Part shown: positions 16,917 through 25,724 of the stretch, piece after piece | Position numbering within the stretch: the first letter of the stretch is position 1 | How the letters are laid out: each line of letters begins with the position of its first letter | Assembly: GCA_031553755.1 (NCBI GenBank) | Contig: JAVBKZ010000101.1 | Location: 1-33,429, forward strand | Length of the DNA: 33,429 nt | Direction: 5' to 3' | From: JAIRVZ01 sp031553755 | Lineage (GTDB): Bacteria; Bacteroidota; Bacteroidia; Bacteroidales; Azobacteroidaceae | Notes under the pieces: model-generated | What the model was told of the DNA's origin: nothing | Seen by the model: the letters and a program-made list of their open reading frames with translations, nothing else | Databases searched by the model: none | Translations under genes and position numbers: made by a program

Positions 16917-18182
16917 ATGGAATTAAAAAGAGTAGTTGTAACGGGTCTGGGAGCCATTACTCCTTTAGGTAACGATGTTGTTTCTACATGGAACGCATTG
17001 CTTGAAGGAAAGAGTGGGGCCGGACCCATTACTTTATTTGACGCGTCAAAATTTAAAACGCAATTCGCATGCGAAGTCAAAGACTTTGACGCGAATCAAC
17101 ATTTCGACCGCAAAGAAGTACGGAAATTCGACAGATATGCTCAATTGGGCGTTGTAGCCGCAAGAGAAGCTGTCAAAGATTCCGGGTTCGATTTGGAAAA
17201 GATAAACAAAGATAGAATAGGTGTTGTTTTTTCATCCGGAATCGGAGGAATAGGAACTTTCGAACAAGAAATCTTGGGTTACGCTGAAACTAAAGATACT
17301 TTAGGGCCTAAGTTCAACCCATTTTTTATACCTAAAATGATTAGCGATATTGCGGCCGGACATATTTCTATGGAATATGGATTCAGGGGTCCGAATTTCG
17401 GAACAGTTTCGGCATGCGCCTCTTCAACTCACGGAGCAATTTCCGCGTTCGACTTGATTCGTTTAGGAAAAGCAGATGCAATCCTTTCAGGAGGAGCAGA
17501 AGCTTCTGTAACTATTTCAGGTGTGGGAGGTTTTAACGCTCTGACCGCTTTATCTACTAGAAATGACTCTCCGGAAACAGCATCCCGTCCATTCAGTAAA
17601 AGCCGCGACGGTTTCGTTATCGGCGAAGGTGGAGTATGTATTATATTGGAGGAATTGGAACACGCCTTAGCTCGCGGAGCTAAAATATACGCGGAAGTTG
17701 TCGGTGGCGGAATGTCGGCCGATGCTTATCACCTCACAGCTTCACATCCTGAAGGATTAGGAGCAATGTTGGTAATGCGTAACGCTTTGGTTGACGCGGG
17801 AATGAAACCGGAAGACATTGATTACGTGAATGTTCATGGAACTTCTACTCCCGTAGGCGATCCTTCGGAATGTAAAGCGATCAAAGAAGTTTTCGGTGAA
17901 CACGCGTATAAAATCAATATCAGTTCAACAAAGTCAATGACCGGACACATGTTAGGCGCGGCAGGCGCGATGGAAGCAATGGCCTGTATCTTAGCCGTAC
18001 AAAATAATATTGTCCCGCCAACAATAAACTTTACTGAAGGAGACGAAGATCCGGAAATTGATTATAATCTCAACTTTACATTCAACAAGGCACAAAAAAG
18101 AGAATTGAATGCCGCTCTTTCGAATACTTTCGGTTTTGGCGGACACAATGCTTGTGTTATTGTTAAAAAATTTGTGAAATAG
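16917..18182 (+). CDS. fabF: 3-oxoacyl-[acyl-carrier-protein] synthase II
   Basis: A 421-aa beta-ketoacyl-ACP synthase II. It condenses malonyl-ACP with acyl-ACP during chain elongation in the cytoplasm. The thiolase-fold catalytic triad is intact: C167 in VSACASSTH, H308 in NVHGTSTPVGD and H344 in KSMTGHMLGAAG, with K339 just before it. The C-terminal GFGGHNA motif is present. Its full length and the Cys-His-His triad identify KAS II rather than KAS III. It sits in the acpP-fabF-rnc order common in Bacteroidota, 20 bp after acpP. An imperfect inverted repeat occupies the 85-bp gap before rnc. Confidence 0.97.
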   Translation: MELKRVVVTGLGAITPLGNDVVSTWNALLEGKSGAGPITLFDASKFKTQFACEVKDFDANQHFDRKEVRKFDRYAQLGVVAAREAVKDSGFDLEKINKDRIGVVFSSGIGGIGTFEQEILGYAETKDTLGPKFNPFFIPKMISDIAAGHISMEYGFRGPNFGTVSACASSTHGAISAFDLIRLGKADAILSGGAEASVTISGVGGFNALTALSTRNDSPETASRPFSKSRDGFVIGEGGVCIILEELEHALARGAKIYAEVVGGGMSADAYHLTASHPEGLGAMLVMRNALVDAGMKPEDIDYVNVHGTSTPVGDPSECKAIKEVFGEHAYKINISSTKSMTGHMLGAAGAMEAMACILAVQNNIVPPTINFTEGDEDPEIDYNLNFTFNKAQKRELNAALSNTFGFGGHNACVIVKKFVK

Positions 18183-18209
18183 GAGATTTAAGTAGTTGTG
18201 AGTAATAAA

Positions 18210-18266
18210 CTATAAGTTTTAAGCAATTATTCTCTTAAAAATTCAGAACTTATAACTCAAAACTTA
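18210..18266. repeat. Imperfect inverted repeat between fabF and rnc
   Basis: CTATAAGTTTTAAG on the left resembles the reverse complement of CAGAACTTATAACT on the right, and AAACTTAA sits at the outer right edge. The result is a loose AT-rich stem ending at the rnc start codon. It may be a decayed dispersed repeat or a weak attenuator. Arm boundaries are approximate. Confidence 0.35.
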
Positions 18267-18267
18267 A

Positions 18268-19113
18268 ATGGTTAAGTCTTTATTAAAAAAAATAAGACTC
18301 TTTCGGAATAAAAAGAAAGGGTCTTTTTTTGCTTTTTATAATATCTTAGGATTTTTCCCCGGCAATATCCGCTTGTATGAAGAAGCGTTAAGGCACAAAT
18401 CTTCTAAAGAAACCGACCAGGGAAAACATTTTAACAACGAACGATTAGAATTTCTCGGAGACGCGATTCTGGACGCGGTTGTTGCTGATTTGGTATTTCA
18501 TAGGTTTAAGAATAAAAATGAAGGATTTTTAACTAACACCCGTTCCAAAATCGTACAAAGGGATACTTTAAATAAAATTGCGCTTGAATTAGGATTAAAT
18601 AAAGTTATCGTTTCCGCCTCTAAAGTCAATTCTGAGAAAACACACATACTTGGTAACGCGTTGGAAGCGCTTATCGGAGCTATTTATTTAGATAAAGGTT
18701 ATGCCGAAACGCATAAATTTATAGAAAAAAAAATTATCGACCGCTACCTGAATATTGAGAATTTAGCCCGTCAAGAAGTTAATTTCAAATCTAAGTTGCT
18801 TGAATGGAGTCAAAAGCACAAAGTTGAAATGACTTTCGAATTAATCGAGAACTTCAAAGACGAAGATTTCAGTCCCGTATTTCAAACAGAAGTAAAATTA
18901 AACGGAGAATTAGCTGGAATTGGCACCGGCAATTCGAAAAAAGCGGCACATCAGATGGCATCAGAAAGGGCTTTGAAAAAATTACGTTCGGATAAAACAT
19001 TTGTCACGCTAGTAAAGTCATTAAACGCAAAAAATGACAATATTATACAAATATTACTTCCTGCTATCATTTATAATGATTTGATAATTATCGAAAGAGG
19101 AGACATCCTTTAA
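18268..19113 (+). CDS. rnc: Ribonuclease III
   Basis: A 281-aa double-strand-specific endoribonuclease that processes rRNA precursors and structured mRNAs. The RNase III signature NERLEFLGDAILD is at about 57-69, with metal and catalytic acidic residues E61 and D65. A second acidic helix GNALEALIGAIYLDKGY carries the remaining metal ligand. The double-stranded RNA-binding domain spans about 173-245 and includes GTGNSKKAAHQMASERAL. Compared with E. coli Rnc (about 226 aa) the protein is longer. It has a basic N-terminal extension (about 20 aa) and a C-terminal tail of about 40 aa after the binding domain. The stop codon lies inside the left direct repeat of the palindromic element at 19110-19284. 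Confidence 0.95.
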   Translation: MVKSLLKKIRLFRNKKKGSFFAFYNILGFFPGNIRLYEEALRHKSSKETDQGKHFNNERLEFLGDAILDAVVADLVFHRFKNKNEGFLTNTRSKIVQRDTLNKIALELGLNKVIVSASKVNSEKTHILGNALEALIGAIYLDKGYAETHKFIEKKIIDRYLNIENLARQEVNFKSKLLEWSQKHKVEMTFELIENFKDEDFSPVFQTEVKLNGELAGIGTGNSKKAAHQMASERALKKLRSDKTFVTLVKSLNAKNDNIIQILLPAIIYNDLIIIERGDIL

Positions 19114-19284
19114 ATTTTATATGATTATCCGTTATACTGCCTAATTGCTCTGTCATCCCGTACTTGATGCGGGATCTTTTATCGATCATTGCTGACTATC
19201 AACAGATTGCGGGTCAAGCCCGCAATGACAAATTAGGTTTTCAATTTATTTCGGTAAAATAACGGATACTCATTAAATTTTATA
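19110..19284. mobile_element. Nested palindromic (MITE-like) element with flanking direct repeats
   Basis: The 12-bp sequence TTAAATTTTATA occurs at 19110-19121 and again at 19273-19284. Just inside are perfect 10-bp inverted repeats TATCCGTTAT (19126-19135) and ATAACGGATA (19259-19268). Further in are CCTAATT / AATTAGG and TGTCAT / ATGACA. The core has two GC-rich stem-loops: CCCG..CGGG (19157-19173) and TTGCGGG-TCAAG-CCCGCAA (19207-19225). The nested symmetry plus direct repeats suggest a small non-autonomous element with a target duplication. The direct repeats are low-complexity and could be coincidental. No transposase is encoded. Confidence 0.55.
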
Positions 19285-19292
19285 ATATTTGT

Positions 19293-19300
19293 TACCTTTG
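19293..19300 (+). promoter_or_regulatory. Candidate -7 promoter box for the SNF2 helicase gene
   Basis: TACCTTTG matches TAnnTTTG exactly. It is 9 bp beyond the right direct repeat of the palindromic element, so the expected -33 position falls inside that element. No TTTG is seen there. The start codon is 121 bp downstream. Confidence 0.5.
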
Positions 19301-19342
19301 TGTCTTCTTATTTAGGTAAAGTATCAAACAATACTTATCTCA

Positions 19343-19366
19343 TTTCCATTGTCAAAAACATGGAAA
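19343..19366 (+). repeat. Hairpin in the SNF2 gene leader
   Basis: TTTCCAT (19343-19349) pairs with ATGGAAA (19360-19366) across a 10-nt loop. A second small stem, AAGTAT / ATACTT, is at 19319-19336. Both would lie in the 5' untranslated leader. They do not match a riboswitch class I can recognise. Confidence 0.4.
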
Positions 19367-19420
19367 TACTGATTAACTGTGTTTCACAAATTTTTTCATT
19401 AAGAAAAACAAATACCTGAT

Positions 19421-22400
19421 ATGTTAAGTAAACAAATTGAATATTACAATCAACTGCCTGAGGATAAAAAATGGATCGTAAACATAAGCGCTTTAATCGC
19501 TTCTAATATAAATTTACACAGTATCTATTACCATAACAATTTAAGAAAAGGAATTACGCAAAAACTTGTAAAAGAAACAATTGACGAATGCATAAAATAT
19601 GAAATCTTTTTACAGCCTAAAATTTTTTTTCATTATGAAATTAACATAGATTTTTTAATCTATATCATGCCTTTTTTAGAAGGATATAAAAAAGAAAAGG
19701 AAAATATATCCGGATATGGATATACAACTTTTTTTTACAATGCTCCGAAAACTTTAAGTTCTTATTTATATAGCTTATTTTTTGAACAAAATAAGATTGT
19801 AGAATATGAGAAACAGTTATTACGGCAAGAAAACAAATATATTTTTTCTCATTTTTGGATTATTTTTGAGCAAAAAGAATATAATCAGGTATTGCATTTG
19901 ATAAATAATGACATATTGGTTAACGCCATTAATTTGAGGGTTAATTTCAAGATATTAGACCTCCATCCCATTGATGATATTATTGATGATAGTTATAAAA
20001 AATACAACAATATAAATTTCTTCAAAGAATATATGCGGGGTAATTTTATCGAAACTATCAAACATATCGAAGAAACAAATGAATTTACCTCCTTATTTAT
20101 GGAAGCAATCAACATTTTTTGTAAAGAAAACAACGCTTCCAAATCCCTTGTCTTATTTGAAAAGGGATTAAAAAAGCAACGTGCCGTTTTATCCGGATCA
20201 CAATTACCCACGGATCCGATGACTGCTTTTTATTATATTATGGCCTTATTAAATCAGGAACCCAAACAATATTCGCCTGTCCTAGCCAAAATCATTCACA
20301 CATTAGAAAAGAAAAAAATTACTTCTTTCGACCAATATTTTCTGTCAATTTGTACATACACCCTTAAATCAAGTAAATCTATAATCCAACTTATTTCTGA
20401 CTTCAAAATTCTCTTAACTTCTCAATCCGAGCAATATCACAGTCTTTTCAGCTTAATTGCTTTGCATTTTGCAAATGAAAAACTAACTGAAAAAGAGACT
20501 GAAATAGCTTACACCATTACTTCTAAAGCTTATCAAAACGGCTATTGGTTATTAGCATTGGAAGCTGCTTACGCGGTTGATAAATACATGGATGACGATC
20601 GTTCACAAAAATTATATTCAGAAATCAAAGAAAAGTTAGGTTTTGACGCCATGTTGTCGCGAGTCAGCAAACAAGAGGACTGGGAAAAATCACTGAATTT
20701 ATTGTTGGGACTGGTCGGAGGAGATAAAGCAGCATTTACTAATAAACAATCTAAGGTAGAAAACCGGGTAATTTATGAAATAAACTTCAAATACAACACC
20801 ATACAGCCTATTTTACAAAAATGGCAACCTAAAACAAATACCTGGACTACCGGACGTAATATCGCCCTTAAAACATTTTATGAAAAAATGGTAGAGGGTA
20901 TGACAGAACAAGACCACAGAATTGCCCAGTGCTTGAGAAGGAATTCGGGTTACTACGGGAAAGACGAATTAGAATTCAAGGATACAGTATTTAAAGAATT
21001 AGTAGGTCATCCATATCTTTTTTTGGCAGGAGCACACAATATTCCCATCGAACTGCTCGCTGGAGAACCGATTTTAGAAGTTTCCAAAATTGGAAAAAAT
21101 TATCGGATATCCGGTAATGTCAAAAATTTAAATGATTCTGTCGTTATTCAAAAAGAAACCAATACAAGATATCAAATTTTCATGTTGACAGACAAACAAC
21201 GGCATATTTTCAAAACAATCAAGAACGATAATATTTTGATACCCGAAAAAGGGAAAGAAAAACTTTCTGAGATTTTATCTTTTTTCACAAGCCAATTTAC
21301 AATACATTCCGATTTAGTTCAATCGCAATCGCAAACGCTGAAAACCGTTGAAACCGACTCCCGGATCAGGGTACAATTACTGCCTTTCGGAAACGGATTG
21401 AAAGCCGAACTTTTCGCCAAACCTTTCGGAACACATCCCCCTTATTGTAAACCCGGGGTTGGAGGAAAAGTGTTGATCCATAATCAACACGGAGAACAAT
21501 TACAAGTTACCCGCGATTTGAAAAAAGAAACAGAGTATGCCAATATATTGCTCGAAGATATTCAATCGCTTGAAAACATTCAAACAGAAGACAACCTGAT
21601 TGCTTTCGACGAACCGGAAGACGCTTTGTTTTTATTAAATGTCCTGGAAAAATATCAGGATATCGCTGTGGTAGAATGGCCGGAAGGAGAACGATATAGA
21701 ATAAAGAAAAACATCAATTTTGAGAATATCAAACTTAGTATAAAAGGAGTAAATAACTGGTTTGAATTGCAAGGAGAAGTGGAAATAGACGAAAAAACGG
21801 TTCTTTCCATTCAACAGTTGATAGCCATGTCGGCATCAAGCAAAAACCGCTTTGTAGAATTGAAAAATGGAGAATTTTTATCATTGAGTACCCAATTGAA
21901 AAAGCAATTGGACGAACTTAATTCATTTTCTCAAACGGGCAAAAAAGGATTACAAATCAACAAATTCGCATCTGCTTCGATGGAAGATTTTTTCTCCGAA
22001 TTCGACCATATAAAAACAGATAAAGCATGGAAAGATTTTCAAAATAAAATATCAAAAGCCCAAACTAAAACATTCGAAATCCCCATAGGTTTAGAAACCG
22101 AACTTCGTCCTTATCAGGAAGAAGGATTCCGTTGGATGGCGCGCTTAGCCGAATGGGAAGCCGGCGCTTGTTTGGCTGATGACATGGGATTGGGAAAAAC
22201 CATACAATCTTTAGCGCTCTTATTACATCGCGCCTCTTTAGGTGCAGCTTTAGTAGTCGCTCCGGTTTCGGTAATTCCAAACTGGATAAGCGAAATCAAT
22301 AAATTCGCGCCAAGCCTGAGAATCAAAACACTAAATAACAATAACCGTAAAAACACTGTCGAATCAGTTGAAACAGGAGATGTATTGGTAGTTTCGTATG

Positions 22401-23461
22401 GTTTACTTCAATCAGAAACCGATTTGTTAAATAAAATCACATGGGCTTCTTTGGTTTTAGACGAAGCGCATACCATCAAAAATTATAATACCAAGACATC
22501 TAAAGCAGCGATGACGATGAACGCTTCATTCAAGTTAGCATTAACAGGAACTCCTATACAAAATCATTTGGGTGAAATATGGAATCTGTTCAATTTCCTT
22601 AATCCCGGATTGTTAGGTAATCTTTCTGATTTCACCGGTAAATTTATAAATACCGGAGATGAATCGGCGAAAAAGAATTTGAAAAATTTGGTTATGCCTT
22701 TTATTTTGCGCCGGAATAAAACATCAGTGTTGGACGAATTGCCTCCTAAGACCGAAATTATAAAAAAAATACAACTCAGCGCCGAAGAATCGGCTTTCTA
22801 CGAAGCACTGCGCCGCCAAGCCGTTTTCAATATGGAAAACGACGATAGCAATTCCGGAGCCAAACACATCAAGGCTTTGGCCGAAATCACGCGCCTACGG
22901 CAAGCCAGTTGCAATACAGCCTTGGTAAATCCGGAAACAAAAATCCCTTCGACCAAACTGTCGGTATTCATGGAAATTGTTTCCGAACTTAAGGAGAATA
23001 ACCACCGGGCGTTGGTATTCAGCCAATTTGTATCGCACTTGGCTTTAGTCAAAAAAGAATTGGACGCGAAAAAAATCAAATATCAATATTTAGACGGATC
23101 CACTCCGCTTCCTGAAAGAGAAAGATGTGTGAAACGATTCCAATCGGGAGAAACGGACTTATTCCTCATCAGCCTCAAAGCCGGAGGATTGGGATTGAAT
23201 CTTACTGCCGCCGATTTCGTAATACATTTAGACCCCTGGTGGAATCCGGCCATTGAAGATCAGGCCTCCGACCGTGCCCACCGTATCGGACAAAGCCGTC
23301 CGGTTACCGTTTATCGTTTGGTATCAGAAAATACAATCGAGGAAAAAATCATCGAACTGCATAATACTAAACGTGATTTGGCAGATACCCTTTTAGAAGG
23401 TAGCGACCAATCAGGAAAGCTATCGACCAAAGAGTTACTGGAATTGATAAAAAATATGTAG
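19421..23461 (+). CDS. SNF2-family DNA helicase/ATPase (Swi2/Snf2-related) with long N-terminal region
   Basis: A 1346-aa cytoplasmic ATP-driven DNA translocase of the SNF2 superfamily. The two RecA-like lobes lie at the C-terminus. Lobe 1 starts near 895 with LRPYQEEGFRWM, has motif I DDMGLGKT (920-927), motif II DEAH (1014-1017) and motif III LTGTPIQN. Lobe 2 has VFSQFVSHL, AGGLGLNLTAADFVIHLDPW and the motif VI segment QASDRAHRIGQ. The roughly 890 N-terminal residues do not show the Cys/His pattern of a SWIM zinc finger, which is common in bacterial SNF2 proteins. The first about 450 residues look helical and may be a TPR-like or novel region, followed by beta-rich stretches. It is monocistronic by spacing. 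Its role is unknown: chromatin-like remodelling, transcription recycling (RapA-like) or defence are all possible; no restriction or defence gene lies beside it. Confidence 0.9.
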   Translation: MLSKQIEYYNQLPEDKKWIVNISALIASNINLHSIYYHNNLRKGITQKLVKETIDECIKYEIFLQPKIFFHYEINIDFLIYIMPFLEGYKKEKENISGYGYTTFFYNAPKTLSSYLYSLFFEQNKIVEYEKQLLRQENKYIFSHFWIIFEQKEYNQVLHLINNDILVNAINLRVNFKILDLHPIDDIIDDSYKKYNNINFFKEYMRGNFIETIKHIEETNEFTSLFMEAINIFCKENNASKSLVLFEKGLKKQRAVLSGSQLPTDPMTAFYYIMALLNQEPKQYSPVLAKIIHTLEKKKITSFDQYFLSICTYTLKSSKSIIQLISDFKILLTSQSEQYHSLFSLIALHFANEKLTEKETEIAYTITSKAYQNGYWLLALEAAYAVDKYMDDDRSQKLYSEIKEKLGFDAMLSRVSKQEDWEKSLNLLLGLVGGDKAAFTNKQSKVENRVIYEINFKYNTIQPILQKWQPKTNTWTTGRNIALKTFYEKMVEGMTEQDHRIAQCLRRNSGYYGKDELEFKDTVFKELVGHPYLFLAGAHNIPIELLAGEPILEVSKIGKNYRISGNVKNLNDSVVIQKETNTRYQIFMLTDKQRHIFKTIKNDNILIPEKGKEKLSEILSFFTSQFTIHSDLVQSQSQTLKTVETDSRIRVQLLPFGNGLKAELFAKPFGTHPPYCKPGVGGKVLIHNQHGEQLQVTRDLKKETEYANILLEDIQSLENIQTEDNLIAFDEPEDALFLLNVLEKYQDIAVVEWPEGERYRIKKNINFENIKLSIKGVNNWFELQGEVEIDEKTVLSIQQLIAMSASSKNRFVELKNGEFLSLSTQLKKQLDELNSFSQTGKKGLQINKFASASMEDFFSEFDHIKTDKAWKDFQNKISKAQTKTFEIPIGLETELRPYQEEGFRWMARLAEWEAGACLADDMGLGKTIQSLALLLHRASLGAALVVAPVSVIPNWISEINKFAPSLRIKTLNNNNRKNTVESVETGDVLVVSYGLLQSETDLLNKITWASLVLDEAHTIKNYNTKTSKAAMTMNASFKLALTGTPIQNHLGEIWNLFNFLNPGLLGNLSDFTGKFINTGDESAKKNLKNLVMPFILRRNKTSVLDELPPKTEIIKKIQLSAEESAFYEALRRQAVFNMENDDSNSGAKHIKALAEITRLRQASCNTALVNPETKIPSTKLSVFMEIVSELKENNHRALVFSQFVSHLALVKKELDAKKIKYQYLDGSTPLPERERCVKRFQSGETDLFLISLKAGGLGLNLTAADFVIHLDPWWNPAIEDQASDRAHRIGQSRPVTVYRLVSENTIEEKIIELHNTKRDLADTLLEGSDQSGKLSTKELLELIKNM

Positions 23462-23481
23462 TGTCTGTAACGATTATTTTG

Positions 23482-23489
23482 TAAATTTG
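23482..23489 (+). promoter_or_regulatory. Candidate -7 promoter box for the dapB-lepB-lepB2-wbqC operon
   Basis: TAAATTTG matches TAnnTTTG exactly, 44 bp upstream of the dapB ATG and 20 bp after the SNF2 stop. No -33 match was seen. Confidence 0.5.
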
Positions 23490-23533
23490 CGGCTTAAATA
23501 AATTTAGAATATTTCAAAATAACATAGACTCAC

Positions 23534-24253
23534 ATGAAAATCGCCCTGATTGGATACGGAAAAATGGGAAGAGAAATTGAAAAAATCGCCCTTGACCGTC
23601 AGCACAAAATAGTTTCAATTATAGACATCGATAATCCGGAAGAATTCGATTCGGAAACGTTTAAGAGCGCCGACGTCGCGATTGAATTCACTCGTCCGCA
23701 AGAAGCGTTCAATAATTATAAAAAATGTTTTGAACGAAATATTCCCATCGTAGCCGGAACAACAGGATGGCTCGAACATCTTCCTGAAATTAAACAAGCA
23801 TGCGAAAATGATGGGAAAACGTTTTTTTACGCGTCGAATTATAGCGTGGGGGTAAATATTTTCTTTGCCGTAAATAAATACTTGGCTAAAATAATGAACC
23901 AATTTCCATCTTATGATGTGAAGATGGAAGAAATCCACCACATTCACAAATTAGATTCACCCAGCGGAACCGCGATTACTTTAGCCGAAGGTATCCTGCA
24001 AAATATTGATAGAAAAACATCATGGAAAGAAACCGGAGCTGTACAAAAAAGCGAAGAACTTTTGATTCACTCCAAGAGGAAAGGCGAAGTACCTGGAATA
24101 CATGAAGTTATCTACGAATCGGAAGCTGATATAATCAGCATTAAGCACGACGCGAAAAGCAGGAAAGGATTCGCTTTGGGAGCCGTTTTAGCCGCTGAAT
24201 TTACCTGCAATAAAAAAGGATTCTTGACAATGAATGATATTTTTAATTTTTAA
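23534..24253 (+). CDS. dapB: 4-hydroxy-tetrahydrodipicolinate reductase
   Basis: A 239-aa NAD(P)H-dependent reductase of the lysine/diaminopimelate pathway. It makes tetrahydrodipicolinate for peptidoglycan and lysine. The Rossmann loop is GYGKMGRE (7-14). The catalytic and substrate block EEIHHIHKLDSPSGTA (132-147) supplies His135, Lys139 and the SGT substrate loop. VAGTTGW and ASNYSVGVN also fit the family. It is slightly shorter than E. coli DapB (273 aa), as is usual for Bacteroidota. It is the first gene of a tight operon: lepB1 begins 4 bp after its stop. Confidence 0.95.
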   Translation: MKIALIGYGKMGREIEKIALDRQHKIVSIIDIDNPEEFDSETFKSADVAIEFTRPQEAFNNYKKCFERNIPIVAGTTGWLEHLPEIKQACENDGKTFFYASNYSVGVNIFFAVNKYLAKIMNQFPSYDVKMEEIHHIHKLDSPSGTAITLAEGILQNIDRKTSWKETGAVQKSEELLIHSKRKGEVPGIHEVIYESEADIISIKHDAKSRKGFALGAVLAAEFTCNKKGFLTMNDIFNF

Positions 24254-24257
24254 TAAA

Positions 24258-25700
24258 ATGAGAGAAGCGACAAAATCACAGTGGATCAAATTCGGCATTG
24301 TTGTGCTGATATATATACTGTTTACCGTTTGGGTTGGAAATTATTGGCTATTGCTTGGTGTTCCTGTTATTTTCGACATATATATTTCTAAAATAATCCC
24401 ATGGGGAGCATGGAAAAAATCAGAAAACAAACATGTCCGTAAAGTAGCTGAATGGGTCGACGCGATTGTTTTCGCCTTGATCGCGGTTTATATCATCAAT
24501 CTTTTTATCTTCCAAAATTATAAAATACCGTCGTCTTCTCTTGAAAAAACATTGCTGGTCGGTGATTTTCTATTTGTAAGTAAAGTAAGTTACGGGCCAA
24601 GGGTACCCAATACTCCACTTTCATTTCCTTTGGCGCAACATACTTTACCAATACTCAATTGTAAATCTTATATAGATTGGCCGCAATGGCCCTACAAAAG
24701 GCTGAAAGGATTTGGCAATGTACAACGCAACGACATTGTCGTTTTTAATTTCCCTGCCGGAGATTCGGTTGCCTTGAATAATCAACAAACCGATTTATAT
24801 ACTCTTGAACAGCAGGTAAGCTACGAATATGAAAAAAAATTACATGCTAAAGTCAATGCTTCCCAATTTATCAGGGAACGGGAAACCGAATTTGGCAAAG
24901 TTGTATTTCGTCCGGTCGATCGACGCGAAAATTATGTAAAACGTTGTGTGGGAATGCCCGGAGATTCACTACAAATCATTGAAAATCAAGTGTATATTAA
25001 TGGGGGAAAAGCAAAAAATCCGAAAAAATTACAATTCAATTATATCATCGAAACAACTGGTTCTTTGTGGAATGATAAATTTTTCTCCGTTTTAGAAGTA
25101 AGTAAAGACGACCAGCACTTGGTTAACAATGGAGATTTGTTGTATCTTTTAGGAATTACTCCTTCGGGAAAAAACATGCAGGGAATGGATATTTATAATC
25201 CGGTTTATCATATACCTTTAACACAAGAAGCGTTGGCCAAAGTCAAAAAAAGCGGATATGCCAAAACAATCCTTGTCGAGCCTGATTCTATTTATGCCTC
25301 TTTTTGCTATCCGGTCGATTATGAAACAGGATGGACGCGCGATAATTACGGACCGATTTGGATTCCGAAAAAAGGCGCTACGATAGAATTAAACGAAAAA
25401 AATATCGCTGTTTACAAACGTTGTATCGTTAACTACGAAAATAACAACATGAAAGTCCAAAACGGACAAGTTTTCATCAACGATAAGGCGGCAAATACCT
25501 ACACTTTCAAATACGATTATTATTTCATGATGGGAGATAATCGCCATAACTCTGCCGATTCCCGTTCGTGGGGATTTGTTCCGGAAGATCATATTGTAGG
25601 TAAACCGATTGTTGTCTGGCTTTCTTTAGACAAAGACCGTAGTATTTTCGACGGAGGCATTCGTTGGAATCGCTTATTCAAATTTGTCGACAACCAATAG
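24258..25700 (+). CDS. lepB: Signal peptidase I, catalytically intact, with large insertions
   Basis: A 480-aa inner-membrane serine protease that removes signal peptides from exported proteins. N-terminal hydrophobic segments (about 12-45 and 68-87) anchor it. The catalytic dyad is visible: Ser94 in KIPSSSLEKTL and Lys228 in NYVKRCVGMPGD. The C-terminal box MGDNRHNSADSRSWG is intact. The Ser-Lys spacing is 134 residues against 55 in E. coli LepB (S90/K145), and another long insert precedes the C-terminal box, so the periplasmic domain is enlarged. The residue after the nucleophile is Leu instead of the usual Met. The frame extends to 24234, but the ATG at 24258 (MREATKSQW), 4 bp after dapB, is preferred because the longer form would overlap dapB. 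It lies in an operon with dapB and lepB2. Confidence 0.93.
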   Translation: MREATKSQWIKFGIVVLIYILFTVWVGNYWLLLGVPVIFDIYISKIIPWGAWKKSENKHVRKVAEWVDAIVFALIAVYIINLFIFQNYKIPSSSLEKTLLVGDFLFVSKVSYGPRVPNTPLSFPLAQHTLPILNCKSYIDWPQWPYKRLKGFGNVQRNDIVVFNFPAGDSVALNNQQTDLYTLEQQVSYEYEKKLHAKVNASQFIRERETEFGKVVFRPVDRRENYVKRCVGMPGDSLQIIENQVYINGGKAKNPKKLQFNYIIETTGSLWNDKFFSVLEVSKDDQHLVNNGDLLYLLGITPSGKNMQGMDIYNPVYHIPLTQEALAKVKKSGYAKTILVEPDSIYASFCYPVDYETGWTRDNYGPIWIPKKGATIELNEKNIAVYKRCIVNYENNNMKVQNGQVFINDKAANTYTFKYDYYFMMGDNRHNSADSRSWGFVPEDHIVGKPIVVWLSLDKDRSIFDGGIRWNRLFKFVDNQ

Positions 25701-25724
25701 CAGGCAATTATCCCCATAAGCAGG

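Larger units (their letters stand above)
19114..19420. other. Intergenic region between rnc and the SNF2 gene
   Basis: The 307-bp gap holds most of the palindromic element, then a candidate -7 box (19293-19300), then a leader of about 114 nt with two small hairpins (19319-19336 and 19343-19366). No ORF or RNA gene is supported. Confidence 0.6.

Noticed and set aside
19151..19230. Possible CRISPR repeat or tRNA in the palindromic region
   Set aside because: There are only two unequal stem-loops, no regularly spaced repeats, no cloverleaf arms and no CCA-type end.
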